A stretch of DNA of 61,990 nt from TMED8 sp038125725 (GTDB taxonomy: Bacteria; Pseudomonadota; Alphaproteobacteria; Rhodospirillales; Casp-alpha2). The notes below the pieces were generated by a model, which was not told the DNA's origin, made no database searches, and worked only from the letters and a program-made list of their open reading frames with translations. Of the stretch, positions 26,568 to 35,651 are shown piece by piece. Every line of letters starts with the position of its first letter. Position 1 is the stretch's first letter. The position numbers and the translations under genes were made by a program. The stretch is from NCBI GenBank assembly GCA_038125725.1, contig JAYPEK010000023.1, forward strand, positions 1 through 61,990, given 5' to 3'.

Positions 26568-29565
26568 GCAGCTTCTCCCCGTCCGGATCGTAGAACACCG
26601 GCGATGTCACCGTGGCGGCGACGATGCGGTCCTCCAGCGGCACGTAGACGACTTCGCCGTGCCGCGCGCGGCCGCCTTTCACCAGCGCCAGCGCGAAACC
26701 ACAACCGAGCGTCGGTGAATAGTAGCTGGACGTCACGTGGCCGATCATCGGCACCGGCGTGATTTCCTGCTTGTCGACGGTGATCTGACCGCCTTCCGGC
26801 AGCACCTCTTCGGGATCGATCGGCAGAAGCCCGACCAGTTGCTTCCGGTCCTGGCGCTGGTTGTCGGGCCGGGAAAGCGAGCGGCGGCCGAGGAAATCCT
26901 TTTTCTTCGACACCGCCCAACCCATGCCGACGTCGTCGGGGGTGGTGGTGCCGTCGGTTTCCTGTCCGGCGATGATGTAGCCTTTCTCGGCACGTAGCAC
27001 ATGCATGGTCTCGGTGCCGAAGGGGGTAATGCCGTATTTCTCGCCAGCATTCATCAGTGCCGACCAGAGGTTCATGGCATAGCCGGCGGGGACGTTGATC
27101 TCGAAGGAAAGCTCGCCGGTGAAGCTGACCCTGAAGACGCGCGCCGGCATGCCGCCGACGGTGCCTTCGCGCATGGTCATGAACGGAAAGGCGTCCGGCG
27201 AGAGATCGATATCGGTGGTGAACTCGGACAGGAGATCACGGGCACGCGGCCCGCAGATGGTGATGTTGCCCCACTGCTCGGTGACCGACGTGCAATAGAC
27301 CTGGAGCTCCGGCCACTCGGTCTGTAGCCATTCCTCCAGCCATTCCAGCACGCGCGCGGCATTGCCCGACGTGGTGGTCATGAAGAAATGATCGTCGGCG
27401 AGGCAGGTGGTGACGCCGTCGTCGAAGATCATGCCGTCCTCGCCCAGCATCAGGCCGTAGCGGCAGTGATTGGGAGCGAGCTTGTCCCAGGCATTGGAAT
27501 AGACCCGGTTCAGGAGCGTCCGTGCGTCCGGCCCCTGGATATCGATCTTGCCCAGCGTCGTCGCGTCCAGGATGCCAACCGCGCCGCGCACGGCCAGGCA
27601 CTCACGAGCCACGGCGGCATGCATGGTCTCGCGCTTCTTCGGGTAGTACCAGGGCCGCTTCCATTGCCCGACGTCCTCCCACTTGGCGCCGGCCAGCTCG
27701 TGCCAGCGATGCATCGGCGTCATGCGGACGGGATCCATCAGCGCCCCGACGTCGCGCCCGGCCAGCGCGCCGATGGTCACCGGCGTAAAGGGCGGGCGGA
27801 ATGTGGTGGTCCCGACCTGGCCTGGGTTCTCGACGCCAAGTGCCGCGCCCAGCACCGCCATGCCCTGGATGTTGCCGGTCTTGCCCTGGTCGGGCGCCAT
27901 GCCGAGCGTGGTGTAGCGCTTGGCGTGCTCGATGGATTGATAGCCTTCGCGCGCCGCCAACTGCACATCGTTGACGGTCACGTCATGTGCCTGATCGAGA
28001 AAATGCTTGGACTTGCGCCCGGTCGGTCCGGTCGTCGGCACCACCCAGAGAAGCCGCGCGAACGCCTCGTCCTCGACATCGGCGGTGGGGGGCTTGCGGC
28101 GGCTCTGCTTGCGCGCGCCGGCGGCGTTGGCGGCCTGCTTGCCCGCGTCCAGGCCTTGGTCCAGGCAGCCCGAAAGATCGAAGGTGCCGGCCGCCGCGCC
28201 GACCGACCGGCAGGCCTGCAAGGTGTCGCCGGGCAGGAAGATGCCGCGTTCCTCGTCGAAGGTGGCCTTGCCGCCGGAATGGGAATGCAGGTGCACGGCC
28301 GGGTTCCAGCCACCCGAAGAAGCCAGCACCGAACACGAAATCTTGCGCGCCTTGCCGGTCACGCCGTCGCCCGTGTCGTTGAGCGTCATGACCTCGATGC
28401 CCTTGACGCCGCGCGCGCCGTCGACGGCGGTGACGGCGGCGCCCTCGATCACGTCGATGCCTTCCGCCATGGCGCGGGTCGGCAGGTCGCCGGCCGGATC
28501 ACGCCTGAGATCGATCACCGCCGGCACCGAGACGCCGGCGGCCTTCAAGTCCAGCGCCGTCCGGTAGGCGTCGTCGTTGTTGGTGAACAGGCAAACCCGC
28601 GAGCCCGCCTTGACCGCGAAGCGGTTGGCGTAGGCGCGCACGGCGCCGGCCAGCATGACGCCCGGCCGGTCGTTGTCGGCGAAGATCAGCGGGCGCTCGA
28701 TGGCGCCGGTGGCGAGCACGACCTGCTTGGCACGTACGCGCCAGATGCGCTGGCGCGAGGTGTCGCCGCCGTCCACCTGGGTTGGGCCGCGATGCTCAAT
28801 CAGGCCCATGAAATTGTGATCGTAGTAGCCGAACGCCGTGGTGCGGGTCAGCACCCGGGTATCGTCGGCGTCCATCAACTCCGCCAGTGCCTTTTCGACC
28901 CACTCGAGGGCCGGCTTGCCATCGATCTCGCGGCGCTCGTTCAGGAGCCAGCCGCCGGGGCGGTCCTGATCGTCGGCCAGGATCACCCGCGCGCCTGCGC
29001 GCGTCGCGGCCAAGGCGGCGGCGAGCCCGGCCGGTCCGGCGCCGACCACCAAAACGTCGCAATGTGCGTTCATCTTGTCGTAGTGGTCGGGATCGGGGGC
29101 ATCTGGCGCCACGCCCAGGCCGGCGGCTTTACGGATGAAATGCTCGTAGAGCGGCCAGGCCGGCGACGGCCACATGAAGGTCTTGTAATAGAAGCCGGCC
29201 GGGATCAACCGGTGGAACCAGCCCATCACCCCCATGACGTCAATCTCGGGGCCGGGCCAACAGTTGATGCTCTCGGCCTCGAGGCCGTCGTAGAGGGCCA
29301 CGCGGGTGGCCTGCTGGTTGGGCAGCGTGCGGGCTCCCGATTCCAACTGCACCAGGGCGTTGGGTTCCTCGACGCCGGCCGCGAAGATGCCGCGCGGGCG
29401 GTGATACTTGAAGCTGCGCCCGACCAGGCGCACCCCGTTGGCCATCAGCGCCGAGGCCAGCGTGTCGCCCTCACAGCCGACCATGCGCCGGCCGTTGAAG
29501 CTGAAGCTCAGCCGCTGGTCGCGGTCGATCAGGCCGCCTTCGGGAAGCCGGTTGCGGCCACTCAT
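26560..29565 (-). CDS. soxA: Sarcosine oxidase alpha subunit
   Basis: 1001 residues, the usual size. The complex oxidises sarcosine to glycine, passing the methyl group to tetrahydrofolate. N-terminal module (about 1-110) has the ferredoxin-like CEGDTLASALMANG and SFKYHRPRGIFAAG. A dinucleotide-binding domain follows with DVLVVGAGPAGLAAALAATR (about 170-190) and a second ATGAIERPLIFADNDRPGVM segment. The C-terminal GcvT-like folate-binding domain runs from about 610 with FSGELSFEINV-type FTGELSFEINVPAG. Overlaps soxD upstream (ATGA) and soxG downstream. A longer antisense frame exists but is a composition artefact. Confidence 0.96.
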   Translation of the reverse strand: MSGRNRLPEGGLIDRDQRLSFSFNGRRMVGCEGDTLASALMANGVRLVGRSFKYHRPRGIFAAGVEEPNALVQLESGARTLPNQQATRVALYDGLEAESINCWPGPEIDVMGVMGWFHRLIPAGFYYKTFMWPSPAWPLYEHFIRKAAGLGVAPDAPDPDHYDKMNAHCDVLVVGAGPAGLAAALAATRAGARVILADDQDRPGGWLLNERREIDGKPALEWVEKALAELMDADDTRVLTRTTAFGYYDHNFMGLIEHRGPTQVDGGDTSRQRIWRVRAKQVVLATGAIERPLIFADNDRPGVMLAGAVRAYANRFAVKAGSRVCLFTNNDDAYRTALDLKAAGVSVPAVIDLRRDPAGDLPTRAMAEGIDVIEGAAVTAVDGARGVKGIEVMTLNDTGDGVTGKARKISCSVLASSGGWNPAVHLHSHSGGKATFDEERGIFLPGDTLQACRSVGAAAGTFDLSGCLDQGLDAGKQAANAAGARKQSRRKPPTADVEDEAFARLLWVVPTTGPTGRKSKHFLDQAHDVTVNDVQLAAREGYQSIEHAKRYTTLGMAPDQGKTGNIQGMAVLGAALGVENPGQVGTTTFRPPFTPVTIGALAGRDVGALMDPVRMTPMHRWHELAGAKWEDVGQWKRPWYYPKKRETMHAAVARECLAVRGAVGILDATTLGKIDIQGPDARTLLNRVYSNAWDKLAPNHCRYGLMLGEDGMIFDDGVTTCLADDHFFMTTTSGNAARVLEWLEEWLQTEWPELQVYCTSVTEQWGNITICGPRARDLLSEFTTDIDLSPDAFPFMTMREGTVGGMPARVFRVSFTGELSFEINVPAGYAMNLWSALMNAGEKYGITPFGTETMHVLRAEKGYIIAGQETDGTTTPDDVGMGWAVSKKKDFLGRRSLSRPDNQRQDRKQLVGLLPIDPEEVLPEGGQITVDKQEITPVPMIGHVTSSYYSPTLGCGFALALVKGGRARHGEVVYVPLEDRIVAATVTSPVFYDPDGEKLHA

Positions 29566-29870
29566 TTCTTCACCTTGGCAGCGATCTTCTGGGCGACCGC
29601 GCGCGGCGGCTTCTTGCCCATTTCATAAACGGCGAGGATTTCGTTGGTGTGGGTATCGCGGGCCACGTTGAACCAGCGCCGGCAACCGTGCCGGTGCACC
29701 CAGCGCTCCAGGAACAGCCCCTTGGAGTTCTTGCGCATGAACAGGTAATCCGCCCATTCCTCGTCGGTCAGCTTGTCCGGGTCCTTGGGGCGCTCGATAT
29801 GCGCTTCGCCGCCTTGGTGGAACTCGGTCTCCTCGCGTTCGCCGCAGTAAGGACAATGGATCACGAACAT
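29562..29870 (-). CDS. soxD: Sarcosine oxidase delta subunit
   Basis: 102 residues. Zinc-binding small subunit: CPYCGEREETEFHQGGEAH supplies an N-terminal CxxC and His, and HRHGCRRWFNVARDT supplies further His/Cys ligands. The segment EWADYLFMRKNSKG is also typical. Starts 13 nt after soxB ends and its stop overlaps the soxA start, in the standard order B-D-A-G. Confidence 0.95.
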   Translation of the reverse strand: MFVIHCPYCGEREETEFHQGGEAHIERPKDPDKLTDEEWADYLFMRKNSKGLFLERWVHRHGCRRWFNVARDTHTNEILAVYEMGKKPPRAVAQKIAAKVKK

Positions 29871-29883
29871 CGGCCCAGCCCCC

Positions 29884-31134
29884 TCAGTGCGCCACCGCGG
29901 CGGCGCCGTGCTCGTCGATCAGCGCGCCGGTGGTGAAGCGTTCGATGGTGAAGGGCGCGTTCAAGGCATGCGGCTCGTCGCGGGCAATGGTGTGGGCGAA
30001 AGTCCAGCCCGAGCCTGGCGTCGCCTTGAAGCCGCCGGTGCCCCAGCCACCATTGATGTAGAGGCCCTCGATGGGCGTCTTGGAGATGATCGGGCTGGCG
30101 TCGGGGCAGGTATCGACGATGCCGCCCCATTGGCGCATCAGCCGCAGCCGCGAGAAGATCGGGAACAACTCGCAGAGCGCCCCCAACTGACCCTCGATGA
30201 CGTGCAGGCTGCCGCGCTGAGAATAGCCGTGGTACCCATCGATGCCGGCGCCCAGCACCAGCTCGCCCTTGTCGGACTGCGAGACGTAGACGTGCACGGC
30301 GTTGGACATGACGACGCAATGATGGATCGGCTTCACCGGCTCCGACACCATGGCTTGCAAAGGGTAACTGTTGATCGGCAGGCGGATACCGGCCATCTCG
30401 GCCATGACGCTGGTGTGGCCGGCGGTGACGATGCCGACCTTGGGCGCGGCGATGAAGCCACGCGTGGTCTCGACGCCGGTGACACGGCCGCCTTCGCGGC
30501 GGATGCCAGTGACCTCGCACTGCTGGATGATGTCGACGCCCATGGCGTCGGCACCGCGCGCGTAGCCCCAGGCAACGGCATCGTGCCGGGCGACGCCGCC
30601 GCGCCGCTGCAACGAGGCGCCGAGGATCGGGTAGCGCGATTTGGGCGAACAGTTGAGGATCGGCACCATATCCTTCACCTGCTGGGTGTCGAGGATTTCG
30701 GAATCGATGCCGTTCAGCCGGTTGGCGTTGACCCGGCGCTGCAACTCGCGCATGTCGTGCAGATTGTGCGCAAGGTTCATGACGCCGCGCTGGCTCAGCA
30801 TGATGTTGAAATTGAGTTCCTGGCTCAGGCCTTCATAGAGCTGCAGCGCTTTCTCGTAGATCGCGGCGCTTTCGTCCCAGAGATAGTTGGAACGGATGAT
30901 GGTGGTGTTACGCCCGGTGTTGCCGCCGCCGATCCAGCCCTTTTCCAGCACCGCGATGTTGGTGAGGCCGTGTTCCTTGGCCAGGTAATAGGCCGTCGCC
31001 AGCCCGTGGCCGCCGCCGCCGACGATGATCGCGTCATAGGCCGGCTTCGGCTTGGGGCTGCGCCAAGCCCGCTCCCAGCCCTCGTGGAAGGAGAGGGCGT
31101 TGCGGATCAGGCTGAAGATGGAGTACTTGCCCAT
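29884..31134 (-). CDS. soxB: Sarcosine oxidase beta subunit
   Basis: 416 residues from ATG 31134, which gives the family N-terminus MGKYSIFSLIRNALSFHEGW. A TTG-initiated extension to 31179 is open but has no better ribosome binding site. FAD-binding Rossmann motif DAIIVGGGGHGLATAYYLAK, then RGGVARHDAVAWGYARGAD, and the C-terminal GLYINGGWGTGGFKATPGSG flavin-contact region. This subunit holds the sarcosine-oxidising flavin site. First gene of soxBDAG, 127 nt downstream of ppk, a gap in which I find no clear promoter or terminator. Confidence 0.95.
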   Translation of the reverse strand: MGKYSIFSLIRNALSFHEGWERAWRSPKPKPAYDAIIVGGGGHGLATAYYLAKEHGLTNIAVLEKGWIGGGNTGRNTTIIRSNYLWDESAAIYEKALQLYEGLSQELNFNIMLSQRGVMNLAHNLHDMRELQRRVNANRLNGIDSEILDTQQVKDMVPILNCSPKSRYPILGASLQRRGGVARHDAVAWGYARGADAMGVDIIQQCEVTGIRREGGRVTGVETTRGFIAAPKVGIVTAGHTSVMAEMAGIRLPINSYPLQAMVSEPVKPIHHCVVMSNAVHVYVSQSDKGELVLGAGIDGYHGYSQRGSLHVIEGQLGALCELFPIFSRLRLMRQWGGIVDTCPDASPIISKTPIEGLYINGGWGTGGFKATPGSGWTFAHTIARDEPHALNAPFTIERFTTGALIDEHGAAAVAH

Positions 31135-31261
31135 GGTCGGCTTACCGGTGCTCGGCTGTTTCCCGTTGATGGCCTTCAAGTGACAGGATCGAGGGTGCGC
31201 GTCTGTTCGTCAAACGACAAGGGTTTTTCCCAGGACGACACGGCCGTTTTCCCGCCATTGC

Positions 31262-33409
31262 TTACCCCTCGACCGGCTTCGGCAACGGCTTCGGCGCCAC
31301 CGGCACGATCTTCGGCGCGCCCAGGTCCGGGTGCTCCATGAAGTAGGTATGGGCGCAGAAGCTCTTGGGGTGGCGCGACACGCGGCGGTATTCGCCATCC
31401 GGCAACAGGATCCAGGACTGCTTCTTGTCCTTCCTGTTGATGTTCATGATCTCCATGATCTGCCAGTGCACGTCCGGGTCCTCCACCGGGACCAAAGTCT
31501 CGACCCTGCGGTTGAGGTTGCGCGGCATCCAGTCGGCGGACGAGATGAAGACACTGGCCTGTTTCGACGGCAGCGGCGCGCCGTTGCCGAAACAGACGAT
31601 GCGCGCGTGCTCCAGGTAACGCCCGACGATGGACTGCACGGTGATGTTCTCAGAAAGCCCTGGCACACCCAGGCGCAGGCAGCAGATGCCGCGGATCACC
31701 AGATGAATTTTCACGCCTGCCTTGGACGCCTTGTAGAGCGCGTCGATGATCTTGCCATCGACCAGCGAGTTCAATTTCACCCAGATCGACCCGGGCCCAC
31801 CCCGGCGCACGTGCTGGATCTCACGCTCGATGTGGCGGATCAGGGTCTCGCGCAGGTTCACCGGTGAAATCGACAGCTTCTCCATGTCGTCTGGCCCGGC
31901 GGTGCCGGTGGTGAAGTTGAACAGCCGGACGGCATCGCGGCAAAGCGCCGGATCGCAGGTGAACAGCGACATGTCGGTATAGATGCGCGCCGCGATCGGG
32001 TGATAGTTACCGGTGCCCCAGTGGCAATAGGTGCGGTATTCGTCGTCCTCGTGGCGAACGACGTAAGAAATCTTGGCATGCGTCTTCAGGTGAATGAAGC
32101 CGTAGACCACCTGTACGCCGGCACGTTCCAAATCGCGCGCCCAGCGGATGTTGCGTTCCTCATCGAAGCGCGCCTTCACCTCGACCAGGGCGGTGACCGA
32201 CTTGCCGGCCTCGGCGGCGGCGATCAGGGCGGCGATGATCGGTGAATTGTCGCTGGTGCGGTAAAGCGTCTGTTTGATGGCGATGACATCGGGATCGTTG
32301 GCGGCCTGGTAGAGGAACTGCACCACCACGTCGAAGCTTTCGTAGGAGTGATGGACCATGAAATCCTTGCGGCGGATCGCCTCGAAGCAGTCGCCGCCGA
32401 AATCCAGCACGCGCTCCGGGAATTTGGGCGCGAAAGGCTGGAACAGCAAATCCGGGCGGTGCTTCAGCACCAGCGCGCCGGTGTCGGCGAGCCCGAGCGA
32501 GCCCTTCAACGGAAACACCGTCTCCGGCGCCGCGCCCAGGCCGTGCACCAGAAAGCCGCGCAAGTCGGGCGACATGTCGTGGTTGATGGTGAGCCGGATC
32601 ACCGAACCCCGGCGGCGTTCCTTGAGCGCGCTTTCGTATAGGCGCACCAGGTCCTCGGCCTCTTCCTCGATCTCGATGTCGCTGTCGCGCAGCACTCTGC
32701 AGAGCCCGACCTCAATTACCTTGAAGCCAGGAAACAGACGGTTGATGTGCAGCGCCACGACGTTTTCAAGCGAAATGAACCGGTAACCGTCGCCGGGCAG
32801 GCGGATATAGCGGTCGATCAGGTGCGGCAAAGGCACCAGGGCGTTAAGGGTCTCTTTCTGGCGTTTTTTCTTCAGCGCCAGCACCATCGAGAAGCCCAGG
32901 TTGGGGATGAACGGAAACGGGTGCGCCGGGTCGATGGCGATGGGGCTGAGCACCGGAAACAGCTTGTCGAGGAAATACTGCCTGAGCCAGCGGCGCTCCG
33001 ATGCCAGGAGATCCTTGTCTTCAAGCACGAAGATGCCTTCGCGCGCCATGTCTTTGGTCAGCCGGTTCCAGCACTTCTGCTGGTTGCGCATCAATTTGCC
33101 GGCGCGTTCGTTGACGAGGTCGAGCTGCTGTTGCGGCGTCAGGCCTTCCTGGCTCGGCAGGTCGATGCCGGCGCTGATCTGGCCGCGAAGCCCGGCGACG
33201 CGCACCATGTAGAATTCATTCAGGTTGTTGGCGGAAATCGAGAGAAAACGAAGCTGCTCGAACAGCGGATGGCGCTTGTTTTCGGCCTCGCGCAAGACGC
33301 GCTCATTGAACGCCAGCCACGACAGCTCGCGGTTGATGAAACGGTCGGGCGAATTGCTCTTGATCAGCGCCGGCGCGCGGCGTTGGTCGGCCCTGATGTC
33401 CATTTTCAC
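31262..33409 (-). CDS. ppk: Polyphosphate kinase
   Basis: 715 residues. Reversibly makes inorganic polyphosphate from ATP. The N-terminal domain has RFINRELSWLAFNERVL and LRFLSISANNLNEFYMVR. The catalytic core has VHHSYESFDVVVQFL, IHLKTHAKISYVVRHEDD (phosphorylated His of the HxK motif), YCHWGTGNYHP and a second HxK-like region near IRGICCLRLGVPGLSENI. No ppx gene is adjacent. Transcribed ahead of soxB and divergent from the Sel1-repeat gene. Confidence 0.96.
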   Translation of the reverse strand: MKMDIRADQRRAPALIKSNSPDRFINRELSWLAFNERVLREAENKRHPLFEQLRFLSISANNLNEFYMVRVAGLRGQISAGIDLPSQEGLTPQQQLDLVNERAGKLMRNQQKCWNRLTKDMAREGIFVLEDKDLLASERRWLRQYFLDKLFPVLSPIAIDPAHPFPFIPNLGFSMVLALKKKRQKETLNALVPLPHLIDRYIRLPGDGYRFISLENVVALHINRLFPGFKVIEVGLCRVLRDSDIEIEEEAEDLVRLYESALKERRRGSVIRLTINHDMSPDLRGFLVHGLGAAPETVFPLKGSLGLADTGALVLKHRPDLLFQPFAPKFPERVLDFGGDCFEAIRRKDFMVHHSYESFDVVVQFLYQAANDPDVIAIKQTLYRTSDNSPIIAALIAAAEAGKSVTALVEVKARFDEERNIRWARDLERAGVQVVYGFIHLKTHAKISYVVRHEDDEYRTYCHWGTGNYHPIAARIYTDMSLFTCDPALCRDAVRLFNFTTGTAGPDDMEKLSISPVNLRETLIRHIEREIQHVRRGGPGSIWVKLNSLVDGKIIDALYKASKAGVKIHLVIRGICCLRLGVPGLSENITVQSIVGRYLEHARIVCFGNGAPLPSKQASVFISSADWMPRNLNRRVETLVPVEDPDVHWQIMEIMNINRKDKKQSWILLPDGEYRRVSRHPKSFCAHTYFMEHPDLGAPKIVPVAPKPLPKPVEG

Positions 33410-33532
33410 TTCCCCAGGATTTCGGACATTCGTTGGCGTCGATCATAGCGCCCGCGGCGGGTCGGCTCAAACGCTGCCGGGGGTGTTCGCAGTGTCATTT
33501 TCATGAACCCGTGTAAACCACCATATCTCGTA

Positions 33533-33560
33533 GTGACAGCGGCGTGGCGCACCATATAAT
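33533..33560 (+). promoter_or_regulatory. Sigma-70 promoter giving a predicted leaderless Sel1 transcript
   Basis: GTGACA (33533-33538), 16-nt spacer, and a perfect TATAAT (33555-33560). The expected transcription start, about 7 nt further on, coincides with the ATG at 33567, and no Shine-Dalgarno sequence can fit. Confidence 0.65.
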
Positions 33561-33566
33561 GCGGGC

Positions 33567-34598
33567 ATGAATCGGACATTTCTGCCCCTGCTGACCATGA
33601 TCGCGACCGTGGTTTTCGGCGCCGCGGCCGACGACCTGCCGCCGGCACCGCCGGCTATGGTCCAGGAGCAGGGCCAGGACCAGGCGCTGGTGCTGCCCGA
33701 CATCGACGAAGACGAGGTCGACCCCAAAACGGCGGAGGCTTTCGGCCGTGCCGGCGAGGCGTACGGCAGCGGCGATTTCACCGCCGCCATCGGCATCTGG
33801 AAGCGACTGGCCGAGGCCGGTTTCGGCCCGGCGCTCTTTAACCTGGGCGTCATGCACGAACACGGACGCGGCGTGCGCACCGATTACACAGCGGCAGCCG
33901 ATTGGTACCGCCGCGCGGCCCTGAAGGAGGTGCCCGGCGCCTTCGTCAACCTGGCCCGGCTGCACGTGGAGGGGCGCGGCGTCAAACGCGACCCGACGGA
34001 AGCCCTGCACCTGTTGGAACAGGCCTCTCAACTGGGCTCGTCGGAAGCGCAGTTCGACCTCGGCGCCGCCTACATGAAGGGATTGGGCGCCAAGGCCGAT
34101 CCGCGCGAAGCGGCGGTCTGGTTCGAGATGGCGGCGGAACAGGGTCATTCGCTCGCCGCCTACAATCTCGGTGTCATGTACCAGACAGGAAAGGGCATCG
34201 AGCGCGACCTGGCCGAGGCCGAGCGCTATTTCGGCGTTGGCGCCGAAGCCGGCGATGCATTGTCGCACTTCGCCTTGGGTGCGCTCATGGTCGAGAAGGC
34301 CACGGATATGAAAACCGGGGCCGAACACCTTCGCATTGCCGCCGAGGCCGGCGTCGTTCTGGCACAGAACCGGCTCGCCATCCTGCTGGCGACGGGGAAG
34401 GGTGGTGTCGCCAAGGACCCGGAAAGCGCGCTCATGTGGTTTCATATCGCCGCCGGGCTCGGCGCCGCCAACGCCGCCAAGAACCGCGATGCCCTGGCGG
34501 CGACGCTTACGGAAGATGTCCGCAAGAAGGCCAAGCGCCGCGCCGATGCCTTCCGCCCGAAGCCGGTACCGCTCACCGATCCGCCCGCCGCCAACTGA
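33567..34598 (+). CDS. Exported Sel1-repeat (TPR-like) protein
   Basis: 343 residues. Signal peptide MNRTFLPLLTMIATVVFGAAA followed by a Pro/Asp-rich linker and at least six Sel1-like repeats of about 36 residues (A-x-G-x-F-x-x-A-x-x-x-W style; for example FNLGVMHEHGRGVRTDYTAA, NLARLHVEGRGVKRDPTEAL and YNLGVMYQTGKGIERDLAEA). Sel1 proteins are scaffolds for protein contacts, often in the periplasm; no enzymatic domain is present. It starts directly at the predicted transcription start and is followed 37 nt later by an AsmA-like fragment on the same strand. Confidence 0.9.
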   Translation: MNRTFLPLLTMIATVVFGAAADDLPPAPPAMVQEQGQDQALVLPDIDEDEVDPKTAEAFGRAGEAYGSGDFTAAIGIWKRLAEAGFGPALFNLGVMHEHGRGVRTDYTAAADWYRRAALKEVPGAFVNLARLHVEGRGVKRDPTEALHLLEQASQLGSSEAQFDLGAAYMKGLGAKADPREAAVWFEMAAEQGHSLAAYNLGVMYQTGKGIERDLAEAERYFGVGAEAGDALSHFALGALMVEKATDMKTGAEHLRIAAEAGVVLAQNRLAILLATGKGGVAKDPESALMWFHIAAGLGAANAAKNRDALAATLTEDVRKKAKRRADAFRPKPVPLTDPPAAN

Positions 34599-34634
34599 CG
34601 ACGCGACGACAACGCGAACAGGACCGAGGACACC

Positions 34635-35240
34635 ATGCTGCTAGGATTACTGCGCCGCCTGATATCGATCACCTTGAAGGTGGGTGTGCTCGCCGCCGGC
34701 ATCGGCGCCATCATCGGTTACGCCAACCTGAGCGACCTGGAAGGCTGGAAGAAAGACCTGCAGAACCAGATCATGCAGACCTCGAAGCGGCGCTTTTATA
34801 TCGACTGGCCCATCGACTTCAAGATCACCATGCCGCCGCAGATCATCGCCGAGGGCATCCGCATCGAGAACGCCAAGTGGGGCAAGAAGCGCGACATGCT
34901 GAAGGCCAAGCGGCTGGTGGCGGAGGTCGATTTCCTGCCGCTGCTGGTCGGCGACGTGGCGGTGCCGCGGCTGCGACTGGAAGGGGCGGAGATCCTCATC
35001 GAGGTGGCGCGCGGCGGCAAGACCAACTGGGACGAATTCAACTCCCTGGAAACCGCCGCCGGCGGCTCGACGCCGCCACCGGCCGGCGGCTTTCCCAATA
35101 TCGGTACCGTGGTCAATCCGGGCGGCATCAGCATCTTCGGCGGCCAGGTGACGGTCTCCAACACCGTCACTGGCGCCACCACGGCGTTCAACCTGCCGAG
35201 CCTTGATCTCGGCCTCGGCGCCATCAATCCCTGCTTCTGA
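34635..35240 (+). CDS. AsmA-family protein, N-terminal fragment
   Basis: 201 residues. N-terminal membrane helix (LLRRLISITLKVGVLAAGIGAIIGY) then the AsmA-like start of a beta-groove domain (YIDWPIDFKITMPPQIIAEG, AEVDFLPLLVGDVAVPRLRLEGAEILIE, GKTNWDEFNSLE). AsmA-like proteins are inner-membrane-anchored periplasmic proteins of 600-1,000 or more residues linked to lipid transport or membrane integrity. This one stops soon after GGQVTVSN...LPSLDLGLG, and the next bases are the terminator of the convergent small gene. It looks like a remnant cut off by a deletion or rearrangement near 35213-35240; a naturally short relative is possible. Confidence 0.75.
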   Translation: MLLGLLRRLISITLKVGVLAAGIGAIIGYANLSDLEGWKKDLQNQIMQTSKRRFYIDWPIDFKITMPPQIIAEGIRIENAKWGKKRDMLKAKRLVAEVDFLPLLVGDVAVPRLRLEGAEILIEVARGGKTNWDEFNSLETAAGGSTPPPAGGFPNIGTVVNPGGISIFGGQVTVSNTVTGATTAFNLPSLDLGLGAINPCF

Positions 35241-35499
35241 CAAAGAAAAAGGGCGCCCCTGTCAGGGGCGCCCAAGGTTTGCGTCGGGGGAGATCGCAAA
35301 GGGAGACCGGTGTGAAGCTTATTCGGCAGGCCTTGCAAGGTTCGCCGGCGGCGATGTCGAGCGCCCGGTAACGACGGTCCAAGGCCTTGCGGAAGAACCA
35401 CCCGATGGCTTGGCTGCGTAGCGCGTGGGCGCGCTTGATACCGGCTTCGATATCCTTGTGGGTGTAGGTGGGCCAATCGGACAAACGATGATGTGACAT
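35224..35499 (-). CDS. Small basic protein (DUF1127/YjiS-like), C-terminus doubtful
   Basis: Starts at ATG 35499 after AGGAAAGGAACCCACCC. The first 50 residues (HRLSDWPTYTHKDIEAGIKR, RAHALRSQAIGWFFRKALDR) resemble small Arg-rich DUF1127-like alphaproteobacterial proteins. As sequenced, the frame runs to TGA at 35226-35224, straight through this gene's own terminator hairpin, which is improbable. A different frame ends at TAA 35321-35319 (residues LARPAE), suggesting a 1-nt frameshift near 35330-35350 and a true length of about 60 residues. Divergent from the LysR gene, with an AT-rich control region between. Confidence 0.6.
   Translation of the reverse strand: MSHHRLSDWPTYTHKDIEAGIKRAHALRSQAIGWFFRKALDRRYRALDIAAGEPCKACRISFTPVSLCDLPRRKPWAPLTGAPFFFVRSRD
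35242..35273 (-). terminator. Rho-independent terminator of the small DUF1127-like gene
   Basis: Perfect 10-bp stem GGGCGCCCCT / AGGGGCGCCC with a 3-nt loop, followed on the minus strand by TTTTTCTTT. Only this direction has a U-run. Confidence 0.85.
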
Positions 35500-35584
35500 G
35501 GGTGGGTTCCTTTCCTGCCAGCGATTGTGAAATTCCGTTGTCAGCAACATATGAAAGTTCTTGCGAGGAATAAATAAGCCATTT

Positions 35585-35598
35585 ATAAATTAATTTAT
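35585..35598. promoter_or_regulatory. AT-rich palindrome between the divergent small gene and LysR gene
   Basis: Perfect 14-bp palindrome ATAAATTAATTTAT, containing a T-N11-A arrangement as in LysR boxes, located 54 nt ahead of the LysR start. Candidate binding site of the adjacent regulator. Confidence 0.5.
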
Positions 35599-35651
35599 GA
35601 GTTTTTTTCATCAATTGGCCAAGAGCAGCGCCAGCAGTAGATAGGTCGGTC

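Noticed and set aside
27388..29628. 746-codon open frame antisense to soxA
   Set aside because: It mirrors soxA codon structure in GC-rich DNA, has no recognisable domain, and soxA is a clear full-length family member.
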